Shown here: one piece after another, positions 45,168 to 53,822 of the stretch
Numbering within the stretch: the stretch's first letter is position 1
Layout: each line of letters opens with the position of its first letter
From: an uncultured Lachnospiraceae bacterium
GTDB lineage: Bacteria; Bacillota; Clostridia; Lachnospirales; Lachnospiraceae
DNA: 60,844 nt
NCBI GenBank assembly: GCA_902781455.1
Contig: CACZJF010000013.1
Coordinates: 1 to 60,844 of the forward strand
Reading direction: 5' to 3'
The notes under the pieces: generated by a model
Told to the model about the DNA's origin: nothing
The model's input: only the letters and a program-made list of their open reading frames with translations
The model's database searches: none
Made by a program: the position numbers and the translations under genes

Positions 45168-45215
45168 CACATAACCTCCTCATACATACCTGACAGTTGC
45201 ACTGAAATGATCCTT

Positions 45216-45698
45216 TTACGATCCATAACCTGTTTTTGGTCCGCCCGGATCATGTCCCGGTGTATGAAAGCGATTGTTCCCACGCATCTTTGAGACGCGG
45301 GCGGACAGTTCCTTCAGTTCCTCTTTTGACAGTTCGGGCAGCCGTTCCATCTGATCCAGAACAGCAGTTATCGTCTCCTTGTTCTTTATCTCTATCATAT
45401 TTGTATAGTAGTTGACAACCACACCGGTAACGATCGCAATGACCAGCACCGAATAAGCCGTCAGGATAAAAGACAGAATCCTGGGAAGCGGATGGGTCAC
45501 TACCACATCGCCGAATCCTGCAGTGGAAATCACGGCATAACAGTACCACAGTGCCTCCCGGTACGTCCTGATGGTTGGTTCTGTCACCCAGATCAGCAGG
45601 GCATCCACAAGCACAAACCCCGTATACGATGCCATGACCTTATCAGCCCCTGTATTTTGCAGGATCCTTTTCAGCACCCTGAGGCGATGTCCGTTCAT
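45216..45698 (-). CDS. Two-helix potassium channel-like protein
   Basis: A 160-residue protein with a first helix (about 22-39), a pore helix and selectivity filter TAGFGD (59-64) in YAVISTAGFGDVV, and a second helix (about 77-97). The filter resembles the K+ signature TVGYGD with V to A and Y to F changes, both of which have parallels in other channels. A short cytosolic coil (KNKETITAVLDQMERL) ends it, and no RCK domain is present. GGGAGG is ahead of the ATG. It starts 17 bases after the MscS gene stop, so ion and osmotic channel genes are linked here. Confidence 0.82.
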   Translation of the reverse strand: MNGHRLRVLKRILQNTGADKVMASYTGFVLVDALLIWVTEPTIRTYREALWYCYAVISTAGFGDVVVTHPLPRILSFILTAYSVLVIAIVTGVVVNYYTNMIEIKNKETITAVLDQMERLPELSKEELKELSARVSKMRGNNRFHTPGHDPGGPKTGYGS

Positions 45699-45714
45699 GC
45701 TGTCCTCCCTCGAT

Positions 45715-48700
45715 TCACTGCTCTTTCCAAAGACCGCTCGAACCAATATTTTCTTTCTCCATGATGACCAGCAGTTCCCGGGTGAGTTCACGTTCCACCT
45801 TAACCCGGTCGCCTTCCCTGCACTTCGTCTGGAACAGCAGAAGTACAAAGTGCGGATCTGACTGGTCTACTCCGCAAAGCACGATCTCATCGAGTGCCTC
45901 CGGAATCTTCTTCCGGACGCCGGGAAGTGCCTTCTTGAAGATCGATTCCACCTTCTCTACAGACTCTGCCCGGCTTACGTGAATCTTCGCCTGGGCAATG
46001 GAAAAGCGCTCGGTCATATTGATAACGCCGCTGACTGCACTGTTGCGGAAGATCTTCACATTTCCCATGGACATGATCTTCGTGGTACGGACGCCGATCT
46101 CCTCCACCTCACCCCTGAAATCGCCGATCTGCACGATGTCTCCTGTCCGGAATTCCCCTTCAAACACAATCGCGATTCCTGCGAGAATATCTGACACGAG
46201 ATCCTTTGCTCCGATACTGATGCCCAGTCCCACAATCCCTGCCGACGCGAGGATCGCTCTTGTGTCCACACCAAGACACATCAGAAAGTACAGAACAGAG
46301 CCGATCGCGGCCGCATAACCGATAAAACTGTCGAAGAGGCGGGCAATCGTCTCTCCCCTGCTTCCCATATTCTCACCGGCCAGCATGATCAGCTTCCTGA
46401 CCAGCAGCGCCGCGATATAGATGGCAAGAACCACCAGGATGGCAAAGGAGACCGCGTAGACATTGACCCCGTTGCGCCAGGACCGCTGCAGGAGGTAGGC
46501 AATGGTGCTGCCCATGATTCCCTCCAGGCTTTTGTACTCATAGAGAAGGAATCCGGACACAAACAGTACCGCAAGGGCGAACCGGATCAGCGAATGGATC
46601 TTCTCATCGGCGGACTTCGTCCGGAAGGGCATCTTCAGTCCCTGCCACCTGCCAACAGCACCGCGGTCAGCGTGCAGCTCTCCGCCGCGTTCCCGATAGT
46701 AGGAAGCATTCTCTTCCTGCCTCTCCTCTTCGTGCTGCGCTTCCCTGAGGGCCGCCTCACGCTGCTTTTTCTCCGCCTTTGTTTCTTTTCCCGGCGGAAC
46801 CGTGCCATCTGCCGCTGCGCCATGCCCGGATCCGGCCGGCAGCGGTATGGGTTCCAGATTCGTCCACATCTTTTTCTGGCTGCGTAAAACCAGCCGGAAC
46901 ATCAGAATGACAAGCAGCAGCCCGACCGCGATTGTCTTGAGAAGCACCGGGAAATACAGCATTGCCAGGTATGACAGGTCTGCGGCAATCAGGCTCGCCC
47001 TTTCTTCCTTCGCCCTGGTCTGCACAAAGAACCTTCTGCCATCCAGCATGATGTCTCCGACAAATCCATCTTCACAGACCCTTTCCGTCAGACCGATCGA
47101 CCCCGCCTTCATGCCATAATACGTTTCGTCCGAACTTGACAGAATCTCTCCTGTTGCTGTATTGACCGCGAAAAGAAGCAGCCCCTCGGGTACATGATAA
47201 TTCGCGTAGTATTCCGCCAGAGAGACCGTATGGAGAAGATCGTCCAGAAGGAGCACCATACCGCCCACATCGTTCCGCCTGGTAGCCCAGCACTGGAAAT
47301 CAGTGCCATTCATCTGCACAGTCAGGGATATATGGTCTGCCTTACCCTCCAGGACATTCTTCAGCGGCGCCCACTCGGAATCCGGATCTGACAGAGGAGA
47401 AAGATCATACTGCTCCAGCGAGGAGGCTTCCACCTTCCCATTTTCCTGTATGACCAGAACCTCCTCCTGGAACGCGGAACTCAGGTCAAAGATGGCTTCA
47501 TTCTCCATCTGCCCGGGTACATCAGACAGAAGGGTGGCAATTCTGTCGACAAGCTGGATCTGCTCTGTGTCCCTGGCATGGGAGACATACCCGGCATTCT
47601 CTTCGCCTTCCCGGAAGAATTCCTCAATATCCGACAGAATCCTGCTTCCCCAGACTCTGGTGTCATCGACTACAAACAGAGACACACCTACAATGAGCAC
47701 GGCGAGCATGCATGCCAGCAGCAGGAAGAACATCAGCCGCACATGCCGGCGCAGCAAAGAGAACATATCCTGTCTGCCCCGGAAGTGATTCTCCTGTTCC
47801 ACCCTTCCGCGCCGGATATCAATCCGCAGAAACCATGCATACAATACGGTCAGCAGAAACAGCACCGCAAACATCAGCGCCGGAAGGACCGGTGACAGAA
47901 CACTCCTGGAAGAAACGGAATCGACCGGAACCAGGGCATACACGCAGTACCCGGAAGAATCAGCAGTTCCGGAGACATACCACGTATCCCCAATCTTCAG
48001 CCGGCCATCCTGTCCTGTTTCCGCTTCCAGAATATCCCCCTCCGCAACATCGAGGCTTCCTTTTGTCCGCAGAACCCTGTTGTCGGCAAGCTGTACCAGC
48101 ACAATCTTAATGTCTCCGCCCGGCATGTCGCCATCAATAAATGACAGAAAGTCCTCCTGCTGATCCATGGGATTCAGCGCTTCTGAAGGATTCCTGCTGA
48201 TGACAATCGAATCCGACTGCAGAAGGCAGGAAGAATAATACCAGTTGTCTCCGTCTGTTGTCAGAGCAGAATTCCCTTCCAGATAACCGCCCTGTTTCCC
48301 TGCATTCCCGCCGTCATGGACAGAGAAAGTCCAGCTTTCACTGAGGTTATCTCTCGCCTCCCAGGCAGCGTCGAATTCTTCCCTTGGGAATTCTCCCAGC
48401 AGGACATGATAGTCATCTCCATGAAGAAATGCCAGACCTTCCGGCAGTTCAGATCCCTCAAAGATTTTCCTGATCCCGTCCTCATCTGTTCCGGCATAGA
48501 GGTAAGCCCACGCGGCCAGCGCATTCAGGTCGCATTTCTGCTGCCGTATGTTCCGTATCCGTTCTGAAACGCTTCTCACGTCGTTGACGCTCTGTTTGAG
48601 CAGGGCTTCCGCGATCAGCTCACATTCCTGCCTGGTGTGCGCTTCGGTCCGTTCCACCCAGATCAGGTTAAACAGCGGCATTAAAACCAGCGCAATCAGG

Positions 48701-48783
48701 ACCGCTGCCGCGATCCAGAGTACGCCTGTTTTCCAGTTCATTTCCTTTTTCTGTGCCTGACCGGCCGGCTGTTTTTTTTCCAT
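45715..48783 (-). CDS. MscS-type mechanosensitive channel fused to large sensor region
   Basis: A 1022-residue membrane protein. One helix at about 20-42 precedes an extracytoplasmic domain of roughly 250 residues with Cache-like features. A second helix (near 300-320) is followed by a cytosolic loop and a third helix (near 355-378), then another extracytoplasmic domain and a further helix. A charged Lys/Glu-rich cytosolic stretch leads to the MscS unit with its helices and beta domain: GIVGLGISIGAKDLVSDILA, FEGEFRTGDIVQIGDFRGEV and IFRNSAVSGVINMT. Ordinary MscS is about 280 residues. The fusion suggests gating or activity influenced by a ligand, but no ligand is evident. Confidence 0.87.
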   Translation of the reverse strand: MEKKQPAGQAQKKEMNWKTGVLWIAAAVLIALVLMPLFNLIWVERTEAHTRQECELIAEALLKQSVNDVRSVSERIRNIRQQKCDLNALAAWAYLYAGTDEDGIRKIFEGSELPEGLAFLHGDDYHVLLGEFPREEFDAAWEARDNLSESWTFSVHDGGNAGKQGGYLEGNSALTTDGDNWYYSSCLLQSDSIVISRNPSEALNPMDQQEDFLSFIDGDMPGGDIKIVLVQLADNRVLRTKGSLDVAEGDILEAETGQDGRLKIGDTWYVSGTADSSGYCVYALVPVDSVSSRSVLSPVLPALMFAVLFLLTVLYAWFLRIDIRRGRVEQENHFRGRQDMFSLLRRHVRLMFFLLLACMLAVLIVGVSLFVVDDTRVWGSRILSDIEEFFREGEENAGYVSHARDTEQIQLVDRIATLLSDVPGQMENEAIFDLSSAFQEEVLVIQENGKVEASSLEQYDLSPLSDPDSEWAPLKNVLEGKADHISLTVQMNGTDFQCWATRRNDVGGMVLLLDDLLHTVSLAEYYANYHVPEGLLLFAVNTATGEILSSSDETYYGMKAGSIGLTERVCEDGFVGDIMLDGRRFFVQTRAKEERASLIAADLSYLAMLYFPVLLKTIAVGLLLVILMFRLVLRSQKKMWTNLEPIPLPAGSGHGAAADGTVPPGKETKAEKKQREAALREAQHEEERQEENASYYRERGGELHADRGAVGRWQGLKMPFRTKSADEKIHSLIRFALAVLFVSGFLLYEYKSLEGIMGSTIAYLLQRSWRNGVNVYAVSFAILVVLAIYIAALLVRKLIMLAGENMGSRGETIARLFDSFIGYAAAIGSVLYFLMCLGVDTRAILASAGIVGLGISIGAKDLVSDILAGIAIVFEGEFRTGDIVQIGDFRGEVEEIGVRTTKIMSMGNVKIFRNSAVSGVINMTERFSIAQAKIHVSRAESVEKVESIFKKALPGVRKKIPEALDEIVLCGVDQSDPHFVLLLFQTKCREGDRVKVERELTRELLVIMEKENIGSSGLWKEQ

Positions 48784-48816
48784 CTTCTACCCTGTGAACA
48801 CATACATGCGGTGTTC

Positions 48817-50070
48817 TCACGCCTCAGACGGTACGAAACGCTTCTCCTTTACCGCGCACGCGATGGAGATTCCACCCTGACAGTATGGAATCAGTGTTGC
48901 CTGGAAAGCATGATACAAGTCATTCTTCCCCGGCCAGACCGTACCGATGACATGGTTTTCACGGTCCATCTGGTGGAACCAGGATCCATTCACATGATCC
49001 ACAACCTTCTCATCCAGATATTTCATAAACTGCGCGTAATCATCCGCGTACTCCGGTTTTCCGGTCACACGGTACAAGGTTGCGGCTGTATTGATCGCCT
49101 CTGCCAGCACCCAGTGCATCCTGTCATGCACCACCGGCTTTCCCGTCCAGTCTGTCGTATAGACCAGCCCCGGAGCGCCGTCTGCGTTCCACGCGTCCGT
49201 CACCGCACGCAGGAACAGCCGCTCCGACGCATCGATATATTTCGATACATCGGTCTCACCCTTCTCCGCTGCCGACAAAGCCCACTGAGTAATCAGCCGG
49301 CTCCACTCGATGCCGTGTCCGGGCGTCGCGCCGTACGGTTTGAACGGATCTGCCGGCCTGTCCTGGTTCAGTTCCGGCTGCGGATTCCATGCGCTGTCAT
49401 AATGCTCCGGCAGCCTCCATTCATACGCAGAGGCCCATCCAATCACCCGGTCAATCATCCGGCGGCAGCGTTCCCGGTATTCCTCTCTCCCGGTCACGTC
49501 TGCGGCGGCAAGGAATGCCTCGACCGTATGCATATTCGCGTTCAGGCCGCGGTAGTCATCCGGAATGGTAAACTCCGTATTCCAGGTATCACAGGCAAGC
49601 TGATCCTTCTCGATCCAGAAGAAGCGGTCATACACTTCAAGCGCCTCCTCCAGCAGCTCCTTCGCGCCTTCCCTGCCCGCAAGAAGCGCTGAGGAAGCCG
49701 CCAGAATGACAAAAGCATGCGCGTAGCACAGCTTGCCGGGAAGCGGACTGCCATCCGCGGCGATTCCCGCGTACCAGCCCCCGTGCTCCGTATCCTTCAG
49801 CTCTCCCTGAAGTCCCTTCAATGCCGCGTCCACGAGTGCTTCACTCCCGGGATGGCCAAGGAAGGAGCCGATACTGTACACATGTGCCATCCGGCAGGTG
49901 ATGAATGTTTCCCGTGGACGGTCTGTCCAGGGCGTTCCGTCATCTCCAAGATAATACGCGCCTCCGCCCGGAGATGGGAAACGATGTCCGAACTGCAGCA
50001 GATCATCGGTCAGAGACTTCATAAATGTCCGGTTCTCATCGGTATCAATCAGGTACTTCCGCTCTATCAT
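48817..50070 (-). CDS. AGE-family epimerase/isomerase
   Basis: A 417-residue protein of the N-acylglucosamine 2-epimerase superfamily, with an alpha/alpha barrel. Visible blocks are CRMAHVYSIGSF, GGWYAGIAADG, KLCYAHAFVILAASSALLAG, NANMHTVEAFLAA, PGHGIEWSRLI and HWVLAEAINTAATLY, with His and Arg/Glu residues expected for the active site. The family includes mannose isomerase, cellobiose 2-epimerase and GlcNAc 2-epimerase, and sequence by eye does not decide among them. AAGGAG lies 11 bases before the ATG. An inverted repeat and a -10 box upstream suggest its own control. Confidence 0.88.
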   Translation of the reverse strand: MIERKYLIDTDENRTFMKSLTDDLLQFGHRFPSPGGGAYYLGDDGTPWTDRPRETFITCRMAHVYSIGSFLGHPGSEALVDAALKGLQGELKDTEHGGWYAGIAADGSPLPGKLCYAHAFVILAASSALLAGREGAKELLEEALEVYDRFFWIEKDQLACDTWNTEFTIPDDYRGLNANMHTVEAFLAAADVTGREEYRERCRRMIDRVIGWASAYEWRLPEHYDSAWNPQPELNQDRPADPFKPYGATPGHGIEWSRLITQWALSAAEKGETDVSKYIDASERLFLRAVTDAWNADGAPGLVYTTDWTGKPVVHDRMHWVLAEAINTAATLYRVTGKPEYADDYAQFMKYLDEKVVDHVNGSWFHQMDRENHVIGTVWPGKNDLYHAFQATLIPYCQGGISIACAVKEKRFVPSEA

Positions 50071-50107
50071 AACACGATCACTCCTTCCGTCCGCCGGCAG
50101 AAGACAT

Positions 50108-50130
50108 CAATTCCGCCATCGGCAAAATTG
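50108..50130 (-). repeat. Leader motif copy 1 (ATC-loop hairpin)
   Basis: CAATTCCGCCATC (plus strand 50108-50120) begins a symmetric hairpin: CAATT, two unpaired bases, GCC, loop ATC, GGC, two unpaired bases, AATTG. It is 38 bases upstream of the AGE ATG. The same 13 bases recur at 51469-51481, and a variant is at 59035-59047. Confidence 0.5.
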
Positions 50131-50180
50131 CGTCCGGGCGCGGTGCAGCATCAGCTGCCTTTCACTGCGTACAAGACAAA

Positions 50181-50215
50181 GACAGCGTCCCTAAGTACGC
50201 TGTCATGGTATCATA
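50181..50215 (-). promoter_or_regulatory. Possible promoter and operator of the AGE gene
   Basis: TATGAT on the minus strand (50210-50215) is followed by a perfect inverted repeat GACAGCGT-N8-ACGCTGTC (50181-50204) at the expected transcription start. No good -35 was found at 17 bases. The repeat could be a repressor site, or a stem ending the upstream reductase transcript, since CTTTGTCTT follows it. Confidence 0.4.
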
Positions 50216-50274
50216 ATGCGGCTTTTTCATCCACTCTTTCACACAAGTTCAGTGCGGGTTTGTACGGGCCGGTT

Positions 50275-51399
50275 TTACACCTCCAGTTTCGCCGCGGCAT
50301 CTTTCATCAGCTCAATAATCGGCAGATGCTGCGGACATACACTCTCACACTGGCCGCAGGCAATGCAGTCAGACGCCTTCCCGCTCGATGTGGAGGCAAG
50401 CATGCCTTTGTAGAATGCTCTGGGTCTGAATTCCTCATTGTACAGGGTCATGGTATTGACCGCACGGAACACATCCGGGATGCTGATCGAACTCGGGCAG
50501 CCATCACAGCAGTATCTGCAGGAAGTGCAGCCGATCAGCGGAATATCCAGCATAATTGCCCTGACATCGTCAAGAACGCGCCGTTCCTCTTCGCTCAAGG
50601 GCTCAAACGCGGTAAACGTCGAAAGGTTATCCCGCATCTGCTCCTCGTTCGACATGCCGGAGAGAATCGTCATCACACCCGGAAGGGAGGCAGCGAAACG
50701 GAATGCCCATGACGCGATGGATTTGTCCGGCCTTGCCTTCTTATACCTCTCTTCCAGTTCCGGCTTCAGGCTGGCAAGCGTTCCTCCCTTGGCCGGCTCC
50801 ATCACGATAATCGGGATCTTTCTCTCCTCCAGGATCCTGTACAGCGCCCCGGACTGGACAATCTGGTTGTTCCAGTCTATGTAATTGAGCTGGATCTGAA
50901 CGAACTCCACCTCCGGGTGCGCGTCAAGCACTCTTTCAAGCAGCTCCGGGCTTCCATGGAAGGAGAATCCGAAATGCCTGATCTTTCCCTCCTTCTTTTT
51001 CTCAACGCCCCAGCTGAAACAGTCCAGCTTCTCATAAGTGTCGATGTTTCCGTCTTCCACCGAATGGAGCAGATAAAAATCATAGTAGTCCACGCCTGCC
51101 CGCTCCAGCTGTTCGTTGAAGATTCTGTCCCGGTCCGCCTTCTCTTTCATCTCCCACGCGGGAAGCTTCGTCGCGATGCGGAAGGACTCTCTCGGATAGC
51201 GCTCAACCAGCACCTTTCTCGCGGCAACCTCGGAAAGGCCGCCATGGTAAACATAAGCCGTGTCGAAATAATTCAGGCCTGCTTCCATATACAGGTCCAC
51301 CATCCTGGAAAGATGGCTGATGTCAATCTCGTCGTTGATCTGCGGCAGCCTCATCAGGCCAAACCCCAGCTTCGGCATCTCACTGACATTGATACTCAT
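50275..51399 (-). CDS. Aldo/keto reductase with C-terminal 4Fe-4S domain
   Basis: NAD(P)H-dependent oxidoreductase barrel of about 290 residues. The catalytic tetrad regions are visible: FDTAYVYHGG (Asp and Tyr), ATKLPAW (Lys) and LLHSV (His). The C-terminal part carries two ferredoxin-like clusters, GCTSCRYCCDGCP and CIACGQCESVCP. This aldo/keto reductase-ferredoxin fusion is common in anaerobes, but the substrate is rarely known. AAGGAGG precedes the ATG at 51399; the longer frame would translate a GC-rich hairpin region and is rejected. 374 residues fits the family. Confidence 0.92.
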   Translation of the reverse strand: MSINVSEMPKLGFGLMRLPQINDEIDISHLSRMVDLYMEAGLNYFDTAYVYHGGLSEVAARKVLVERYPRESFRIATKLPAWEMKEKADRDRIFNEQLERAGVDYYDFYLLHSVEDGNIDTYEKLDCFSWGVEKKKEGKIRHFGFSFHGSPELLERVLDAHPEVEFVQIQLNYIDWNNQIVQSGALYRILEERKIPIIVMEPAKGGTLASLKPELEERYKKARPDKSIASWAFRFAASLPGVMTILSGMSNEEQMRDNLSTFTAFEPLSEEERRVLDDVRAIMLDIPLIGCTSCRYCCDGCPSSISIPDVFRAVNTMTLYNEEFRPRAFYKGMLASTSSGKASDCIACGQCESVCPQHLPIIELMKDAAAKLEV

Positions 51400-51468
51400 G
51401 TCTTTCTCCTCCTTCTGTTCCTCTTTTCTGCCTCCGGCGCAATCGCCCCCGCAGCAAAACGGTGCTGT

Positions 51469-51523
51469 CAATTCCGCCATCACCGGCACCTGCGCGGTGC
51501 CGGCAATCCCAGCCGTTCCGGCT
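51469..51523 (-). repeat. Leader motif copy 2 with GC-rich hairpins
   Basis: The 13-mer CAATTCCGCCATC (51469-51481) is identical to that at 50108. It is followed by a hairpin ccggcacc/ggtgccgg (51483-51503) and a small stem agccg/cggct (51511-51523). It lies in the leader of the aldo/keto reductase gene, 70 bases from the ATG. Confidence 0.5.
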
Positions 51524-51537
51524 GCATGATCGCATCT

Positions 51538-51566
51538 ATCATACAGGACGGTTTTTCTGCTGACTA
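51538..51566 (-). promoter_or_regulatory. Possible promoter of the aldo/keto reductase gene
   Basis: TAGTCA (51561-51566) matches four of six -35 positions and is 17 bases from TATGAT (51538-51543). The -35 overlaps the stop codon of the upstream phosphatase gene. Confidence 0.45.
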
Positions 51567-53786
51567 TGCATTCCGTGCAAGATTTGATACCTTTCCGGGC
51601 TTACCGGGTCCCCTGTATTCCAGACAGAGCATCGTCAGGTCATCGAACTGCGGTGTTTCACCGACAAAATCGTCAATCTGTTCCCGGACCGCGCGAAGGA
51701 ACAGGTACAGATCCATGTCATCCGTTTTCTGATCTCCGCCAAGCTCTCTTAAGCTTCTGTCAAGAGAAGTCAGCATCCGCTCATTGCCGAACAGCTCATG
51801 CGCGCTGTTGTTTGCCTCCGGAACACCATCCGTATACAGGAAGAGCAGATCCCCCGGATGCATCTTCCACACTGCATCCTTATACCGCACGTCTTCCATG
51901 CCTCCCATGGCCAGACCATGCGGATCCTTCTCCAGAATAAAGCCTTCTTTCTTGCGGTAGAACACAGGGTATTCATGTCCCGCGCAGGCAGAAAGCAGGC
52001 TGCCGTCGGAGATTGTCAGGATTCCCAGCCACGCTGTGACAAACATGTTATCCTCGTTCCCTTCGCACAGGCGGTTGTTGACATCCTTCAGGATCTCCGC
52101 CGGGCTGGTGTATACGCCGGAGAGTGTCACATTCTTGATCAGCGTCTTCGAAATCACCATAAACAGCGCCGCGGGAACGCCCTTGCCTGAAACGTCCGCC
52201 ACAACGACAGCCAGGTGGTCATCATCAATCAGGAAGAAATCATAGAAGTCACCGCCCACTTCACGGGCAGGATCCATGACCGCGTACAGGTTGAATTCAT
52301 TTCTGTCAGGAAATGGAGGAAAATGCGTCGGCAGCATATTTTCCTGAATCTGGGACGCGACAGACAGCTCGGTCTCCAGCCGCTGTTTTTCGGATGTGAT
52401 CGCGACGATTTCCGCCACATAGCCCTGCATTTTCACGGACATGTCTTCAAATGACCTTGCAAGGACTTCGATCTCGTCTCCTGTCAGCATGGCCTGATCC
52501 ACATGGAAGGACATATTGTCCCCCTCCATCTGGGAAACCCGCTGCGTCATGCGCCTGATCGGCCGGACCAGGCCGTTCGCGAGAACCATGGACGCCAGCG
52601 TAGCCAGGACGAGCAGCGCCGCTGCGATCGCAAGATCTCCCAGGACTGTCATCGACTCCGTCTTGCGGACTTCGGTCAGGGACTTCTCCATCACGGAATC
52701 CGTCTTCTCCATCAGGACACGGCCTGTCAGGTTCAGGTCCTCCTGTGAAATGACAAGCAGCTGCGTCCACCCGACCGTTTTGACGGGCGCATAAGCGATG
52801 TAGGTATTCTCCCCGTCAATTGTGATCAGGGAAAACCCAACGTCTCCTTCCAGCGCCTCACTCACCAGAGCCACCAGCTGCGGATTGCTGCTTTCCTGGA
52901 GGCTTTTCAGGCCGTTGGTCTCAAGCCCGAGCTCGCCTTCCGACCTGGAGGAATAGAGGACATTCCCGTTCTCATTGATCAGGCAGGAATCCGTATAATC
53001 ACCCAGCTGCGCGTTTGAAACGATATTTCCCATCGTTTTCATCCGGATCGAGCCGCCGCAGACAGCTGCCAGCTCCCCGTTGACATAGACCGGCACGCCC
53101 ACCATAATCTGAGGTTCTCCGGTATAGGCATCCAGATTCACCGGCGTAAAATAGGTTCTCTCATGGACAAGCGCGCCGACGTACCAGGGGCGTCTTTTCG
53201 CGTCAAAGGGCCAGATCGTCCCATCGGCCCGCACTTTCAGTTCCGGGACATCATCCGCTATGATGCTCGCCCCGCCCGGCAGGGATACCACACAGTCGAT
53301 CAGGGAGTCAATTCCGCTGACCATCTCCAGCATCATGGATCCCAGACCGCCGATCCGGCGGACCTGATCTGTCAGGTTCTGATCCGTGCTGTCGGCGTCC
53401 TCAGAAAAAAGCAGCTGCAGGCACAGCTGTCCCGCTTTGTCTCTGGACGGCTCCGGCACGCTGACGCCGGCATACGACAGCGGGCGTGAAAGTACCATCT
53501 CCACCTGCCTCGCGAGCACTTCCAGATCATGCTTCATGGCAGTGAACTGGCCGTCCAGCACTTTGGCCTCCGAAACGACATATTTCTGGAAGTCTTCCGT
53601 CGCGATGTCTTCCATGGTGTCCTGCATGGTATTCATGATCACGTTGTTCTGTTCATGGTTCCCCTGCTCCATGATATTGGCAAAACGGCGGACCTGGCCG
53701 ATACCGAATATCATGAACACAATGACTGCCGCGGCGACAGATATGATATTAATCCGAAATACTTTGAAGCGTAGGCTGCGTTTCAT
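51564..53786 (-). CDS. SpoIIE/RsbU-type PP2C phosphatase with dCache and HAMP domains
   Basis: Membrane signalling phosphatase of 740 residues. A helix at about 12-32, an extracytoplasmic dCache-like domain (about 35-380; WYVGALVHERTYFTPVNLDA, PQIMVGVPVYVNGELAAVCG), a second helix (about 383-405), HAMP (about 405-455), a coiled coil and the PP2C domain follow. Catalytic metal sites lie in REVGGDFYDFF and VVADVSGKGVPAALFM, with FLYTDGVPEANN later. Such proteins dephosphorylate anti-anti-sigma factors in response to ligand. The ATG at 53786 has GGAGG ahead. It is 36 bases after a peptide-binding lipoprotein gene, with no permease between them. Confidence 0.9.
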   Translation of the reverse strand: MKRSLRFKVFRINIISVAAAVIVFMIFGIGQVRRFANIMEQGNHEQNNVIMNTMQDTMEDIATEDFQKYVVSEAKVLDGQFTAMKHDLEVLARQVEMVLSRPLSYAGVSVPEPSRDKAGQLCLQLLFSEDADSTDQNLTDQVRRIGGLGSMMLEMVSGIDSLIDCVVSLPGGASIIADDVPELKVRADGTIWPFDAKRRPWYVGALVHERTYFTPVNLDAYTGEPQIMVGVPVYVNGELAAVCGGSIRMKTMGNIVSNAQLGDYTDSCLINENGNVLYSSRSEGELGLETNGLKSLQESSNPQLVALVSEALEGDVGFSLITIDGENTYIAYAPVKTVGWTQLLVISQEDLNLTGRVLMEKTDSVMEKSLTEVRKTESMTVLGDLAIAAALLVLATLASMVLANGLVRPIRRMTQRVSQMEGDNMSFHVDQAMLTGDEIEVLARSFEDMSVKMQGYVAEIVAITSEKQRLETELSVASQIQENMLPTHFPPFPDRNEFNLYAVMDPAREVGGDFYDFFLIDDDHLAVVVADVSGKGVPAALFMVISKTLIKNVTLSGVYTSPAEILKDVNNRLCEGNEDNMFVTAWLGILTISDGSLLSACAGHEYPVFYRKKEGFILEKDPHGLAMGGMEDVRYKDAVWKMHPGDLLFLYTDGVPEANNSAHELFGNERMLTSLDRSLRELGGDQKTDDMDLYLFLRAVREQIDDFVGETPQFDDLTMLCLEYRGPGKPGKVSNLARNA

Positions 53787-53822
53787 GTTTCCTCCAAAAC
53801 CCGGCACTGCATCGATTCTCTG

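Noticed and set aside
51400-51489. N-terminal extension of the aldo/keto reductase
   Set aside because: It translates a GC-rich hairpin region, while AAGGAGG sits correctly before the ATG at 51399.
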